DNA from: Ralstonia sp. SET104
GTDB lineage: Bacteria > Pseudomonadota > Gammaproteobacteria > Burkholderiales > Burkholderiaceae
Length of the DNA: 64,000 bases
Reading direction: 5' to 3'
Assembly: GCF_003851545.1 (NCBI RefSeq)
Contig: NZ_BHVX01000003.1
Span: 124,001 to 188,000, forward strand
Of this stretch, positions 27,535 through 36,476 are shown piece by piece. The notes under the pieces were generated by a model, which was not told the origin of the DNA, ran no database searches, and was given only the letters and a program-made list of their open reading frames with translations. How positions within the stretch are numbered: the stretch's first letter is position 1; each line of letters begins with the position of its first letter. A program made the position numbers and the translations under genes.

Positions 27535-29004
27535 ATGTCCGAAGACATCCTCGTCAATATCACGCCGCAAGAAACGCGCGTGGCCATCGTCCAGCAAGCC
27601 GCCGTCCAGGAGCTCCACATCGAGCGCACGCTCACGCGCGGACTGGTCGGCAACATCTACCTTGGCAAAGTAGTGCGCGTGCTGCCGGGCATGCAATCGG
27701 CCTTTATCGATATCGGGCTGGAGCGTGCAGCGTTTCTGCATGTGGCAGACATCTGGCACCCGCGCGACGCCAAAGACGCGCCGCCCACGCCGCAGGTCGC
27801 TATCGAGAAGACGCTCTTCGAAGGCCAGGCGCTGATGGTGCAGGTCATCAAAGACCCGATCGGCACCAAGGGCGCGCGGCTGTCCACGCAGGTCAGCATT
27901 GCCGGCCGTACGCTGGTGTATCTGCCGCAGGACCCGCACATCGGCATTTCGCAGAAGATCGGTAACGAGGCCGAGCGTGAAGCACTGCGTGCACGCGTGA
28001 CGGGCATGGTGCCGGCGGACGAGCGCGGCGGCTTTATCGTACGCACCATCGCCGAGGAATCGACCGACGAAGAGCTTGCCAACGATGTCGCTTATCTGCG
28101 CAAGATCTGGGCAACCATCCGCCACAACGCCACAACGTTGCCCGCGCCGTCGATCCTGTATCAAGACTTGAACCTCGCCCAGCGCGTGCTGCGCGATTTC
28201 GTGACAGACGAGACGCGCAGCATCCAGGTCGATTCGCGTGAGAACCATCAAAAGCTGGTCGAATTTGCGCAGGAGTACACGCCGGCCGTGGTCGAGCGCC
28301 TGACGCACTACACCGGCGAGCGCCCGATCTTCGACCTCTACAACATCGAAGCGGAAGTCGAGCGCGCGCTGTCGCGCCGGGTCGACTTGAAATCGGGCGG
28401 CTATCTGATGATCGATCAGACCGAGGCGATGACGACAATTGACGTCAACACCGGCGGTTACGTGGGCGCGCGCAACTTCGACGACACGATCTTCAAGACC
28501 AACCTGGAAGCCGCACACACCATCGCGCGGCAACTGCGGCTGCGCAACCTGGGCGGCATCATCATCATCGACTTCATCGACATGGAGTCGGCCGAGCATC
28601 GCGACGCGGTGCTGGCCGAACTGCGCAAGGCGCTGGCGCGCGACCGCACGCGCATCACGGTCAACAGCTTCTCGCAGTTGGGGCTGGTGGAGATGACGCG
28701 CAAACGTACGCGGGAATCGCTCGCGCACGTGCTGTGCGAGCAGTGCCCGGTGTGCCAGGGCAAGGGTCAGGTGAAGACGCCACGCACGGTGTGCTACGAC
28801 ATCCTGCGCGAGATCATGCGCGAATCACGCCAGTTCAATCCGCGCGAGTTCCGTATTCTGGCGTCGCAATCGGTGATCGACTTGTTCCTGGAAGAGGAAA
28901 GCCAGCACCTGGCGATGCTGGGCGATTTCATCGGCAAGCCGATTTCGCTGCAGGTGGAGTCTTCTGCGGCCAGCCAGGAGCAGTACGACATCATCCTGAT
29001 GTAG
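27535..29004 (+). CDS. rng: Ribonuclease G
   Basis: Single-strand endoribonuclease for 5'-end maturation of 16S rRNA and mRNA decay. It has 489 residues, the normal length, with no RNase E-like scaffold tail. The S1 domain spans about 39-128, the catalytic Asp303 (in TIDVNTGGYVG) and Asp346 (in IIIDFIDM) fall at the RNase E numbering, and the Zn-link is C404-PV-C407. The ATG at 27535 begins the conserved MSEDILVNITPQETRVA; the 29-codon upstream extension is unlikely. It ends the nadD-rng run. Confidence 0.96.
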   Translation: MSEDILVNITPQETRVAIVQQAAVQELHIERTLTRGLVGNIYLGKVVRVLPGMQSAFIDIGLERAAFLHVADIWHPRDAKDAPPTPQVAIEKTLFEGQALMVQVIKDPIGTKGARLSTQVSIAGRTLVYLPQDPHIGISQKIGNEAEREALRARVTGMVPADERGGFIVRTIAEESTDEELANDVAYLRKIWATIRHNATTLPAPSILYQDLNLAQRVLRDFVTDETRSIQVDSRENHQKLVEFAQEYTPAVVERLTHYTGERPIFDLYNIEAEVERALSRRVDLKSGGYLMIDQTEAMTTIDVNTGGYVGARNFDDTIFKTNLEAAHTIARQLRLRNLGGIIIIDFIDMESAEHRDAVLAELRKALARDRTRITVNSFSQLGLVEMTRKRTRESLAHVLCEQCPVCQGKGQVKTPRTVCYDILREIMRESRQFNPREFRILASQSVIDLFLEEESQHLAMLGDFIGKPISLQVESSAASQEQYDIILM

Positions 29005-29031
29005 TCGCACCCGGCCTGCTCCAGCAAGCGG

Positions 29032-29628
29032 TTACTTCCTCTCGCGCGGCAAGCGGCCGAGCAGAAAGAACTCATCGTTCGGCCGCATCGAGATCACGTT
29101 CGCCATGCGGTTCGACAAGCCGAAGAACGCCGTGATGCCAGCGATATCCCAGATGTCTTCATGGTCGAAACCGTGCACGCGCAGGGCGTCGTAATCGACT
29201 TCATTGACGGTGTGCGAGGCGGTGCAGACCTTCATCGCAAAGTCGAGCATGGCGCGCTGGCGCGGGGTGATGTCGGCCTTGCGATAGTTGACCGCCACCT
29301 GATCGGCCACCAGCGGATTCTTCTCGTAGATGCGCAGGATGGCACCGTGCGCGACCACGCAATACAGGCATTGGTTGGCGCCGGAAGTCGCCACCACGAT
29401 CATCTCGCGCTCGCCCTTGGTCAGACTGCTGCCTTCGCGCAGCATCAGCGCATCATGGTAGGCGAAGAACGCGCGGCACTCGGCAGGCCGGTGCGATAAC
29501 GCGAGGAAAACGTTCGGCACAAAACCGGTCTTCTCCTGCACCTCGAGAATGCGCGCGCGGATGTCTTCGGGAATGTCGGCCAGTTCAGGAACGGGAAACC
29601 GGCTGATGGGCGGCGTGGTGATCGTCAC
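29032..29628 (-). CDS. Peroxidase-related protein of the AhpD/CMD family
   Basis: A 198-residue carboxymuconolactone decarboxylase-fold protein. The AhpD-type redox motif is visible as QCLYCVVAHGA (C-x2-C-x3-H), preceded by KGEREMIVVATSGAN. It matches the uncharacterised peroxidase-related enzyme group. The start is a GTG at 29628 with AAGGAGA upstream. It lies 49 bp downstream of msbA on the same strand. Thiol-dependent peroxide reduction is probable; the electron donor is unknown. Confidence 0.88.
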   Translation of the reverse strand: MTITTPPISRFPVPELADIPEDIRARILEVQEKTGFVPNVFLALSHRPAECRAFFAYHDALMLREGSSLTKGEREMIVVATSGANQCLYCVVAHGAILRIYEKNPLVADQVAVNYRKADITPRQRAMLDFAMKVCTASHTVNEVDYDALRVHGFDHEDIWDIAGITAFFGLSNRMANVISMRPNDEFFLLGRLPRERK

Positions 29629-29677
29629 GATGTCTCCTTGTGTTGAGCATCTGAGCACGCCGCCCGAGAGGAATGGC

Positions 29678-31447
29678 TTATTGAGTGGCGAACTGGATGC
29701 GATGCAGTCCAGCATACAACCCATCGCGGTCAATGAGTTCGCGGTGCGTGCCGACTTCGGCAATCTTGCCGTGCTCCAGCACGACAATGCGGTCGGCGTT
29801 TTCGATGGTCGAAAGGCGGTGCGCGATCACCAGCGTCGTGCGCCCCTCCATCAGCCGTTCAAGCGCGGCTTGCACTTGGCGCTCGGATTCCGAATCCAGC
29901 GCGGAGGTGGCTTCGTCGAGAATCAGGATCGGCGCATCCTTATAGATGGCGCGGGCAATTGCCAAGCGCTGGCGCTGGCCGCCCGAGAGCTTCGAACCGT
30001 TGTCACCGACATTGGTATCGATGCCCCCCGGCAGGTTGTCCACCACATCCGTCAGGTAGGCTGCTTCCAGCGCGCGACGCACGCGCGCCATGTCGATCTC
30101 GGAGGCGTCACGGGCGCCATACGCTACGTTGGCGGCGATGGTGTCGTTGAACAGCACCACGTCCTGGCTCACGAAGGCAATCTGGCGCCGCAGATCGTGC
30201 AGCGATAGATCGCCCAGCGCATCGCCGTCGAGCGAGATCGTGCCTGAGGTCGGATCAAAGAAGCGCGGCAGCAGGTTCACCAGCGTGGTCTTGCCGCTGC
30301 CCGATGGGCCAACCAGCGCGACGACCTCACCCGGTTTGACGTGCAGGTTGACGTTGTCGAGCGCAGCACGGCCATCTTCGCCATAGCGGAAGGTGACGTT
30401 GTCGAAACGGACATCGCCGCGGGCGCGGTCCATCGGCTTGCCGCCCTCTTGCGGCTCGATTGGCGTGTCAATCAGCCCGAAGATGAACTCGGCGGCGGTC
30501 AGGCCACGCTGCAAGGGCTGGTTCACGTCAGTCAGGTGCTTGAGCGGCGAGATCAGCAGCAGCATCGCCATCACAAAACCGGTAAAACCACCAACCGTGG
30601 TCTGGTTGGCCTGAGCCTGCATCATGGCGATCGCCAGGATGATCGACAGCGCCAGCGCCGCCAGGAACTGCGTTACGGGCTGGTTCAAGCCGCCGGCCAC
30701 AGCCACGCGCATGGCGTAGCCGCGCAGGCGGTTGGTCATGGCGTTGAAGCGCAGCGATTCATACGCCTCGCCGCCGTGCAGCTTGACGACCTTGTAACCG
30801 CCCACGGCCTCTTCCACCACATAGGCGGCCTGGTTGGTCAGGTTCTGGCTCTCGCGGTTGAGCGAGCGCAGACGGCGGTTGATGCGCGACATCAGCAGAC
30901 CAATGATCGGCAGGATCACTGCCACCACCAGCGTCAGCCGCCAGTTGGTATAGAAGAGGAACACCAGCAGCGCCAGCACCGTCATCGAGTCGCGCACCAG
31001 CGTAATAAACACGCCGGTCAGCACCTGCAGCACCTGGTTCACCTCAAAGATCACCGCGTTGATGATCGACGCTGCCGTATTGCGCTGATAGTACGAAGCG
31101 GGTGCCTGCAGCAAACGCTCGAACATCTTCATCCGCAGATTCAGCAGCACCTTGTTCGACACGAGGCTCAGCAGGTACGTCGATGCAAACTGCGCGATGC
31201 CGCGCACCACGGCAATGCCCACCAGCATGGCGGGCACTTGCCATAGCTTGCCAGCGTATTCACCGCCGAAACCCTGATCCAGCAGATCCTTCACGACCTT
31301 GGGGATGATCCCCTCCGTGGCCGCCACCACGCCCATGGCGACCATTGCCAGGATGAAGGCGGTCAACTCGGGGCGCAGGTAGCTCCACAACCGCTTGAGC
31401 ATCGGCTTGGCGGGCGCGGGATGGTCGGACTTTGCTTGTATACTCAC
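29678..31447 (-). CDS. msbA: Lipid A export ATP-binding/permease protein
   Basis: Homodimeric ABC flippase that moves core-lipid A across the inner membrane. The 589 residues comprise six membrane helices (about 25-330) and one NBD with Walker [10 protein letters not shown], signature LSGGQRQR and Walker [15 protein letters not shown]. Position next to the LPS-core cluster supports MsbA rather than a generic exporter. It is divergent from the GT25 gene and followed by the AhpD-like gene. Confidence 0.93.
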   Translation of the reverse strand: MSIQAKSDHPAPAKPMLKRLWSYLRPELTAFILAMVAMGVVAATEGIIPKVVKDLLDQGFGGEYAGKLWQVPAMLVGIAVVRGIAQFASTYLLSLVSNKVLLNLRMKMFERLLQAPASYYQRNTAASIINAVIFEVNQVLQVLTGVFITLVRDSMTVLALLVFLFYTNWRLTLVVAVILPIIGLLMSRINRRLRSLNRESQNLTNQAAYVVEEAVGGYKVVKLHGGEAYESLRFNAMTNRLRGYAMRVAVAGGLNQPVTQFLAALALSIILAIAMMQAQANQTTVGGFTGFVMAMLLLISPLKHLTDVNQPLQRGLTAAEFIFGLIDTPIEPQEGGKPMDRARGDVRFDNVTFRYGEDGRAALDNVNLHVKPGEVVALVGPSGSGKTTLVNLLPRFFDPTSGTISLDGDALGDLSLHDLRRQIAFVSQDVVLFNDTIAANVAYGARDASEIDMARVRRALEAAYLTDVVDNLPGGIDTNVGDNGSKLSGGQRQRLAIARAIYKDAPILILDEATSALDSESERQVQAALERLMEGRTTLVIAHRLSTIENADRIVVLEHGKIAEVGTHRELIDRDGLYAGLHRIQFATQ

Positions 31448-31634
31448 GGCGTTTTCAAATAAGAGTGGGCAGCCTGCATCGCATGACGACGGGCACTGCC
31501 GACAGAAAGTGTGTTGCAGCGGCTGTCATCCGACAGACGGGCGACCCGGCATTTTAGCGGCAATCGACCACTCGGGCCCATCCTGCTGCGCAATCCCCGG
31601 CCAACGCGGCCGGCGCATCACCTGACGCTTCCCA

Positions 31635-32417
31635 ATGAGTTCGCGCGTTCCCACGTTTTTCATCAATCTCGACCATGACGCCGGGCGCCGCGCAGCGCTG
31701 GAACGCCAGCTCGATGCGCTTGGCCTGCAGCACAGTCGCTTTCCGGGCGTGTACGGCAAGGCACTTTCAGCCGAGGCGCTTGCACGTCACTACGACCACG
31801 CCCGCGCTATCGGCCAAAGCCGCGAACTGACTGTCGGCGAAGTGGGCTGCGCGCTGAGCCACCTGGGCGTCTACCGCGCGATGATCGAGCAGAATCTGCC
31901 CTATGCGCTCATCCTCGAAGACGACGCGAAACTCGGGCCGCACGTGCCCGCGGTGCTCGATGCGCTGACACAGCAGGTGTCACCCGACGAGCCCGTGGTC
32001 ACGTTGCTCACGCACATCGACCGCTACTACAAGCGCAGCGCAAAACCACTGACGGCTGACCACAGCACGGTCAGGCTCGCCAACTACCAGTGGCTTGCGC
32101 ACGGCTATTTCGTCACCCGCGCGGCAGCGCAGCGCATGGTGAAGCAACTTTACCCAGTGTGGCTGGCCGCGGACTACTGGCACAAGTTTGAGCGCGAAGG
32201 CATCGTACAAATGCGCGCGGTCGTACCTTATGTGATTGGCGTACAGAACTTCGACAGCGGCTCCAACCTGGAGGCTGATCGCGCCATCAAAAGCCGTGAA
32301 GCCGATGAGCGGCTTGGGGTCGGCCATCATTTGCGCCAGATCTTCGTGCGCAAATTTCTTTACCAGATTTTCGTGCGGCCGTTCCTCGGCATCGCCAAGC
32401 AGAAGAAGACTTGGTGA
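31635..32417 (+). CDS. Glycosyltransferase family 25 (LPS biosynthesis)
   Basis: LOS/LPS glycosyltransferase of GT25 (LgtB/Lex2 type), 260 residues, cytoplasmic face of the membrane. The GT25 start TFFINLDHDAGRRAALERQLDALGL, the VGEVGCALSHLGVYRAMIE block and the acidic LILEDDAKLG motif are visible. It is the only glycan gene on the plus strand here and converges on the GT2 gene with a 16-bp gap. The sugar and acceptor cannot be told. Confidence 0.9.
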   Translation: MSSRVPTFFINLDHDAGRRAALERQLDALGLQHSRFPGVYGKALSAEALARHYDHARAIGQSRELTVGEVGCALSHLGVYRAMIEQNLPYALILEDDAKLGPHVPAVLDALTQQVSPDEPVVTLLTHIDRYYKRSAKPLTADHSTVRLANYQWLAHGYFVTRAAAQRMVKQLYPVWLAADYWHKFEREGIVQMRAVVPYVIGVQNFDSGSNLEADRAIKSREADERLGVGHHLRQIFVRKFLYQIFVRPFLGIAKQKKTW

Positions 32418-32433
32418 GCGCGGCGACGCCAGC

Positions 32434-33276
32434 TCAGGCGCCCTGCCCGCGTAACTCCGCCAACCCGGATTCCGCACGGATGAAGTCGGTATTACGGCGC
32501 ACCATCATGCGTTGGTAGTTGGGGCTTTCCTGCTCGCGTGACTGTTCGCGGTGCCACAGATGGAAAACTTCAGTCGCGCAAAAGCCGCGTTTGCGCCGCA
32601 CGCCGGCGTTGTACAGTCGCACGACCAGATCAGCATCTTCATGGCCCCAGCCAACGAAACTCTGGTCGAAGCCGTTCACGTGTTCGAAATCGCTGCGCCA
32701 CACGCCAAGGTTGCAGCTCTTGATGCCACGCAGGCTGGTGTCCTTGAACGTACGCGGCACAGGCAAGCCCGGCACCAATAGCGGCAGGAATTTGTTGATG
32801 CGACCGGCGCGCCAGGCACTGAACCAATACGCGCGGTCTTTCAGGTGGATATCGAGTTGCCGCGCAACCACTTCACGCGTCATCGCTTCATCCAGGAGGA
32901 TGCGGCTACCAGACAGCAAGCGCCCCGGCTCAGCCAACGCGCGGTGCCGGGCGACGAAATCCGGGCGCGGTACGCAATCGCCATCGAGAAAAACGAGGTA
33001 ATCGGCGTCGGTGGCCAGCACGCCGCGGTTGCGGATTTCACCCGCGCGGAAACCGTCGTCAGGATGCCAGACATGGCGCAATGGATACGGCGCAGCCTTG
33101 GCAGCGGCTTCGACCGCCACGCGCGTATCGTCGCGCGAACCATCGTCGGCGACGATGACGTCGAATGCACCGTCGGTCTGAGCACCACAACCGGCCAGTA
33201 CGCGGGCGAGCGCGTCGGGGCGGTTATACGTCGTAACGATCAGGGCGATGCGACGCGGCGGCTCAGCGCTTGCCAT
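32434..33276 (-). CDS. Glycosyltransferase family 2 with GT7-like C-terminal domain
   Basis: A 280-residue inverting transferase. The GT-A start ALIVTTYNRPDALARVL, VIVADDGSRDDT, the metal motif VFLDGDCVP and the C-terminal GWGHEDADLVVRLYNAG (galactosyltransferase GT7 C-domain type) are present. It overlaps the upstream WaaE-like gene by 14 bp and ends the minus-strand LPS group. It probably adds a hexose to the LPS core or O-unit; specificity is unknown. Confidence 0.9.
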   Translation of the reverse strand: MASAEPPRRIALIVTTYNRPDALARVLAGCGAQTDGAFDVIVADDGSRDDTRVAVEAAAKAAPYPLRHVWHPDDGFRAGEIRNRGVLATDADYLVFLDGDCVPRPDFVARHRALAEPGRLLSGSRILLDEAMTREVVARQLDIHLKDRAYWFSAWRAGRINKFLPLLVPGLPVPRTFKDTSLRGIKSCNLGVWRSDFEHVNGFDQSFVGWGHEDADLVVRLYNAGVRRKRGFCATEVFHLWHREQSREQESPNYQRMMVRRNTDFIRAESGLAELRGQGA

Positions 33277-34036
33277 GACGATGCAGCATCATCAGCTTGA
33301 TGTAGCGGTAGTACGTACCCTCGGCATTCGACACGGCCAGCATGAAGCCCTCCGCGCCATCGAGGAAGCCGCGCTGGATGACGTAAGTGCGGATGAACGC
33401 CCACAGCCCGTGACCGATCGCGCTGCCCAGTGATGCGCGCTTGCCCTTTGCATAGGCTGCGGCCGCGCCGGCGGTCGAGTAATCGTTCGCTTTGTCGAGT
33501 GCGGCCTTCAGGTCTGGGATCGAGTAATGGATGATCGGGGCGTGGAAGTCGCCCACGGTGCCCTCGAAAACCAGATGCGAGTGCACCGGCGCATCGAAGA
33601 ACGTCACCTGTTCGCGCTTGAAAAAGCGGCGGATACGGTCAGGCCACCAACCGGAGTGCTTCATGAAACGGCCGCAGAAGCTCGAGCTGCGCGGCATCGA
33701 ATACACAGTGTGCGAGCTGCCCGATTCGAGCACCGCAATCATCTCGGCGCGCAGTTCGGGGCTGACGCGCTCATCGGCATCCAGGGAAAGCACCCAGTCA
33801 GTACGGGCTTCGCGCAAGGCGCGGTTGGATTGCTCGCCGTAGCCGGGCCAATCGGTCTCGAACACGCGTGCGCCCAATTGCCGGCAGATATCCTGTGTGC
33901 CATCCGTGCTGCCGGAATCGAAGACGATGACGTCGTTCGCCCAGTCGCGCACCGAGCGGATGCAGTCGCCAATATCAGCGGCTTCATTCTTGGCGACGAT
34001 GATGACGGCGAGCGTGGCTCGGTTGGATGCGGACAT
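33263..34036 (-). CDS. Glycosyltransferase family 2, WaaE/KdtX-like (LPS core)
   Basis: A 257-residue GT2 enzyme closest in pattern to WaaE/KdtX, a beta-1,4-glucosyltransferase of the inner core. Signatures: AVIIVAKNEAADIGDCIRSV, VIVFDSGSTDGTQDICR, GYGEQSNRAL, WVLSLDADERVS and the HSGWWPDRIRRFFKR block. It starts 12 bp after the O-antigen ligase gene and overlaps the next transferase. The exact acceptor is inferred from similarity. Confidence 0.88.
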   Translation of the reverse strand: MSASNRATLAVIIVAKNEAADIGDCIRSVRDWANDVIVFDSGSTDGTQDICRQLGARVFETDWPGYGEQSNRALREARTDWVLSLDADERVSPELRAEMIAVLESGSSHTVYSMPRSSSFCGRFMKHSGWWPDRIRRFFKREQVTFFDAPVHSHLVFEGTVGDFHAPIIHYSIPDLKAALDKANDYSTAGAAAAYAKGKRASLGSAIGHGLWAFIRTYVIQRGFLDGAEGFMLAVSNAEGTYYRYIKLMMLHRHGKR

Positions 34037-34048
34037 GCGAAAACGATC

Positions 34049-35329
34049 TCAGAGAACAGGAACGGCGCCAAGCTGCTGCCGGCGCCGATGAATATGCGCG
34101 GTGAACACGGCCACCATCACGCTGTAGAACACGACCGTCTGCGCGATGATGAGCATCACCTCCGTCAGCCCGAACAGCATGAAACCGACACACAGCGTGA
34201 GACCCATCGCGCCGGTAGTGCGCAGGATCCGGTCATCACACAGTGCAGCGCGCAGGAAGTACGCGGCAGGCACCAGATACAGCGCAAGCAGCGCCGCGAT
34301 GCCCAGCACACCAAGCGAGGCGCCATTGTATAGAAACTCGTTATGGGCATGCTCGAAGGCGGTGGCTTCTTGCGTAATCACGCCCTCGGCATGCATGACC
34401 TGCAACGTATCGTGGAACTTGCCCCGGCCGACGCCAGCCAACGGATGGCGCGTCAACATCAGCGTGGCAGCCTTCCAGAGCTGGAAGCGAATACCAACGG
34501 AAGTATTGAGTTGCCCGGCCTCGTAAGCGTGAATATCGCTCACAGCCTGATCGAAGCGGGCGCGGACAATACTCGATGACACGCAGACGGCCGCAAGCAG
34601 CGCAAAAAACACCAGCAATGCAGTGAGTCGCTTTTTCCAGCTCACATGGCGCAGCGTCGCCACGGCAATCAACAACAGAACGGGAATCGCCACCCAGCCG
34701 CCCCGCGACTGAGACATATAAGACGCGTAAAGTCCCGCCGCGCCACCCAATATGCGTAACGCGACGCGCACCCGGCTATCGTTGTGCGCCCATCCAATGG
34801 AGATCAACGAGAACAATCCCAACAGCAGCGACAGATTGCCGAACGGGATGGCGTTGGCAAACCCACCTACTTCTCCCGAACGCCCGGAACGCAGCTCCAG
34901 ATACGCCCATACCATTGAGGCAAGCGCACCCGCTACGCAACCCCACTGAACACGCTGCAACTGTTCAGGCCGCAATTGCAGCAGCCCGAACAAGACAAAC
35001 CCAAGCAGCCACAGACGGCCATAGGCAAACGGAACGTTACGCGGCGCAGCCGGATTCAGAAGCGAGCTGATCAGCATCGCTGTCGGCAGGGCGGCCATGG
35101 TCAGGATCAGCCAGCGATGGTCGCGCCACATGGCGCGCAGCCTGCTCGCAAGCGCCCCGGGCGAGGCCAGCATCGCCCAAAGCCCCGCTACCAGCAACAG
35201 TGAGTACGACAGAAATGCTGCGCCGCTCACCGACAACATGAACGCCGGAAGAATCCCAATCCCGAGCACGGCAAGCCCTGCCGGCGCGCTGGACACCAAC
35301 GCCCGGCCACGTTGCATCAAACCACTCAT
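34049..35329 (-). CDS. O-antigen ligase family protein (WaaL/Wzy_C)
   Basis: A polytopic membrane protein of 426 residues with about 11-12 helices and a large periplasmic loop containing RFQLWKAATLMLTRHPLAGVGRGKF and ATAFEHAHNEFLYNGASLG, the Wzy_C pattern with conserved Arg and His. WaaL joins O-antigen to core-lipid A in the periplasm; an O-antigen polymerase is the alternative. It overlaps the upstream GT4 gene by 4 bp. Core-cluster location favours the ligase. Confidence 0.87.
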   Translation of the reverse strand: MSGLMQRGRALVSSAPAGLAVLGIGILPAFMLSVSGAAFLSYSLLLVAGLWAMLASPGALASRLRAMWRDHRWLILTMAALPTAMLISSLLNPAAPRNVPFAYGRLWLLGFVLFGLLQLRPEQLQRVQWGCVAGALASMVWAYLELRSGRSGEVGGFANAIPFGNLSLLLGLFSLISIGWAHNDSRVRVALRILGGAAGLYASYMSQSRGGWVAIPVLLLIAVATLRHVSWKKRLTALLVFFALLAAVCVSSSIVRARFDQAVSDIHAYEAGQLNTSVGIRFQLWKAATLMLTRHPLAGVGRGKFHDTLQVMHAEGVITQEATAFEHAHNEFLYNGASLGVLGIAALLALYLVPAAYFLRAALCDDRILRTTGAMGLTLCVGFMLFGLTEVMLIIAQTVVFYSVMVAVFTAHIHRRRQQLGAVPVL

Positions 35330-36393
35330 CGCAATGTCCCCGCGCTGGGTGCAAGCGCCAACAAGGCGTCGATGTGCGCGGCGATACTCGGGTCGTAGCG
35401 CAGGTGTTCGTGCGGGTTCGCCAGGCGCGCCTGACCAGCCTGCGCACGGGCCACTGCCATCTCGATCGTGCGTGCCAGCGTGGCCGGATCATTCAGGTCG
35501 AAGGTGGGTGCGCCCGCATCCGAGATCACCTCGGTGCAGGCGATATTGCCGGCCAGCACGGCGGGCGTACCGCACAGCACGGACTCCACCCCGATCAAGC
35601 CAAAGGGCTCATAGTGCGACGCGAGAATCGTGTAATCCGCTGCACGATAGACATTCTCGACATCCTTGCGATAGCCCAGGTAGCGGATGTTGGGCGAGGA
35701 CGACGATACCGGCCGCCCGATCACCACCAGTTGCACCGGCAAATCCGTCTTGGAAAAAAACGCCTCCAGCAGCGGATAGCCCTTGCGCTTGTGGCTCGAC
35801 GACGGAAACACGAACGTGACGCGATCCGTGGCAAAGCCCAGCTCATCGCGCAGACGCTGGCGCTGCGCCTCATCCACCAGCGAAAACTTCGCCTCGCTCA
35901 CCGGCGGGTAGACCGTCTTCACCTTGGCTTCGGGGATGTCGTAATAGTCGAGCACCTCCTGCGCCATCAATTTCGAATGCGCGACGATCACGTGCGAGCG
36001 CACGTAGTCACGGCGCTCCAGTGCGATCTGCTGGCGGTCCCAGAAACCGGCCGGCTTTGGGAAGCTCTTGAGGTAACCGACATGTGTGCCACCGCAGATG
36101 GCAATGTCCGACGCTCCCGTGCGGTTGCAGCCAATCATCAGGTCGATCTGCTCGTGCTTGGCCAGGTGGCGTACCAGCCAGCCGAAAACGTGATCGTTCA
36201 GCTTGCCCATCAGTTTGCGCGTGGGCAATGCAATGGCCTTGACCTGGCGGTATTCGGGAAGCGCTTTGTCCACCATCTTGGCGAAGAACACAGGACGGAT
36301 GGCGCGCTCATGCAGGCCGCGCACCAGGTCCATCGCATAGCGCTCGCTGCCGCCGCTGTAGCCCAGCGCGTTGCACGAGATTCCGACGTTCAT
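35326..36393 (-). CDS. Glycosyltransferase family 4 (RfaG-like)
   Basis: A GT-B retaining transferase of 355 residues. The N-domain begins MNVGISCNALGYSGGSERYAMDLVRGL, and the C-domain has FPSSSHKRKGYPLL and the nucleotide-sugar motif HYEPFGLIGVESVLCGTP (E-x7-E). It is the first gene of the minus-strand LPS cluster and is coupled to waaL by ATGA. RfaG-type glucosyl transfer to inner-core heptose is plausible but not proven. Confidence 0.88.
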   Translation of the reverse strand: MNVGISCNALGYSGGSERYAMDLVRGLHERAIRPVFFAKMVDKALPEYRQVKAIALPTRKLMGKLNDHVFGWLVRHLAKHEQIDLMIGCNRTGASDIAICGGTHVGYLKSFPKPAGFWDRQQIALERRDYVRSHVIVAHSKLMAQEVLDYYDIPEAKVKTVYPPVSEAKFSLVDEAQRQRLRDELGFATDRVTFVFPSSSHKRKGYPLLEAFFSKTDLPVQLVVIGRPVSSSSPNIRYLGYRKDVENVYRAADYTILASHYEPFGLIGVESVLCGTPAVLAGNIACTEVISDAGAPTFDLNDPATLARTIEMAVARAQAGQARLANPHEHLRYDPSIAAHIDALLALAPSAGTLR

Positions 36394-36476
36394 GGATGCT
36401 CTAGTAATAGTCGTATTGAGACTGCAGTCGTGCCGGGCCCGCGCCCGGCGATGGCGCGCCCTGCGCCATCTTCGAA

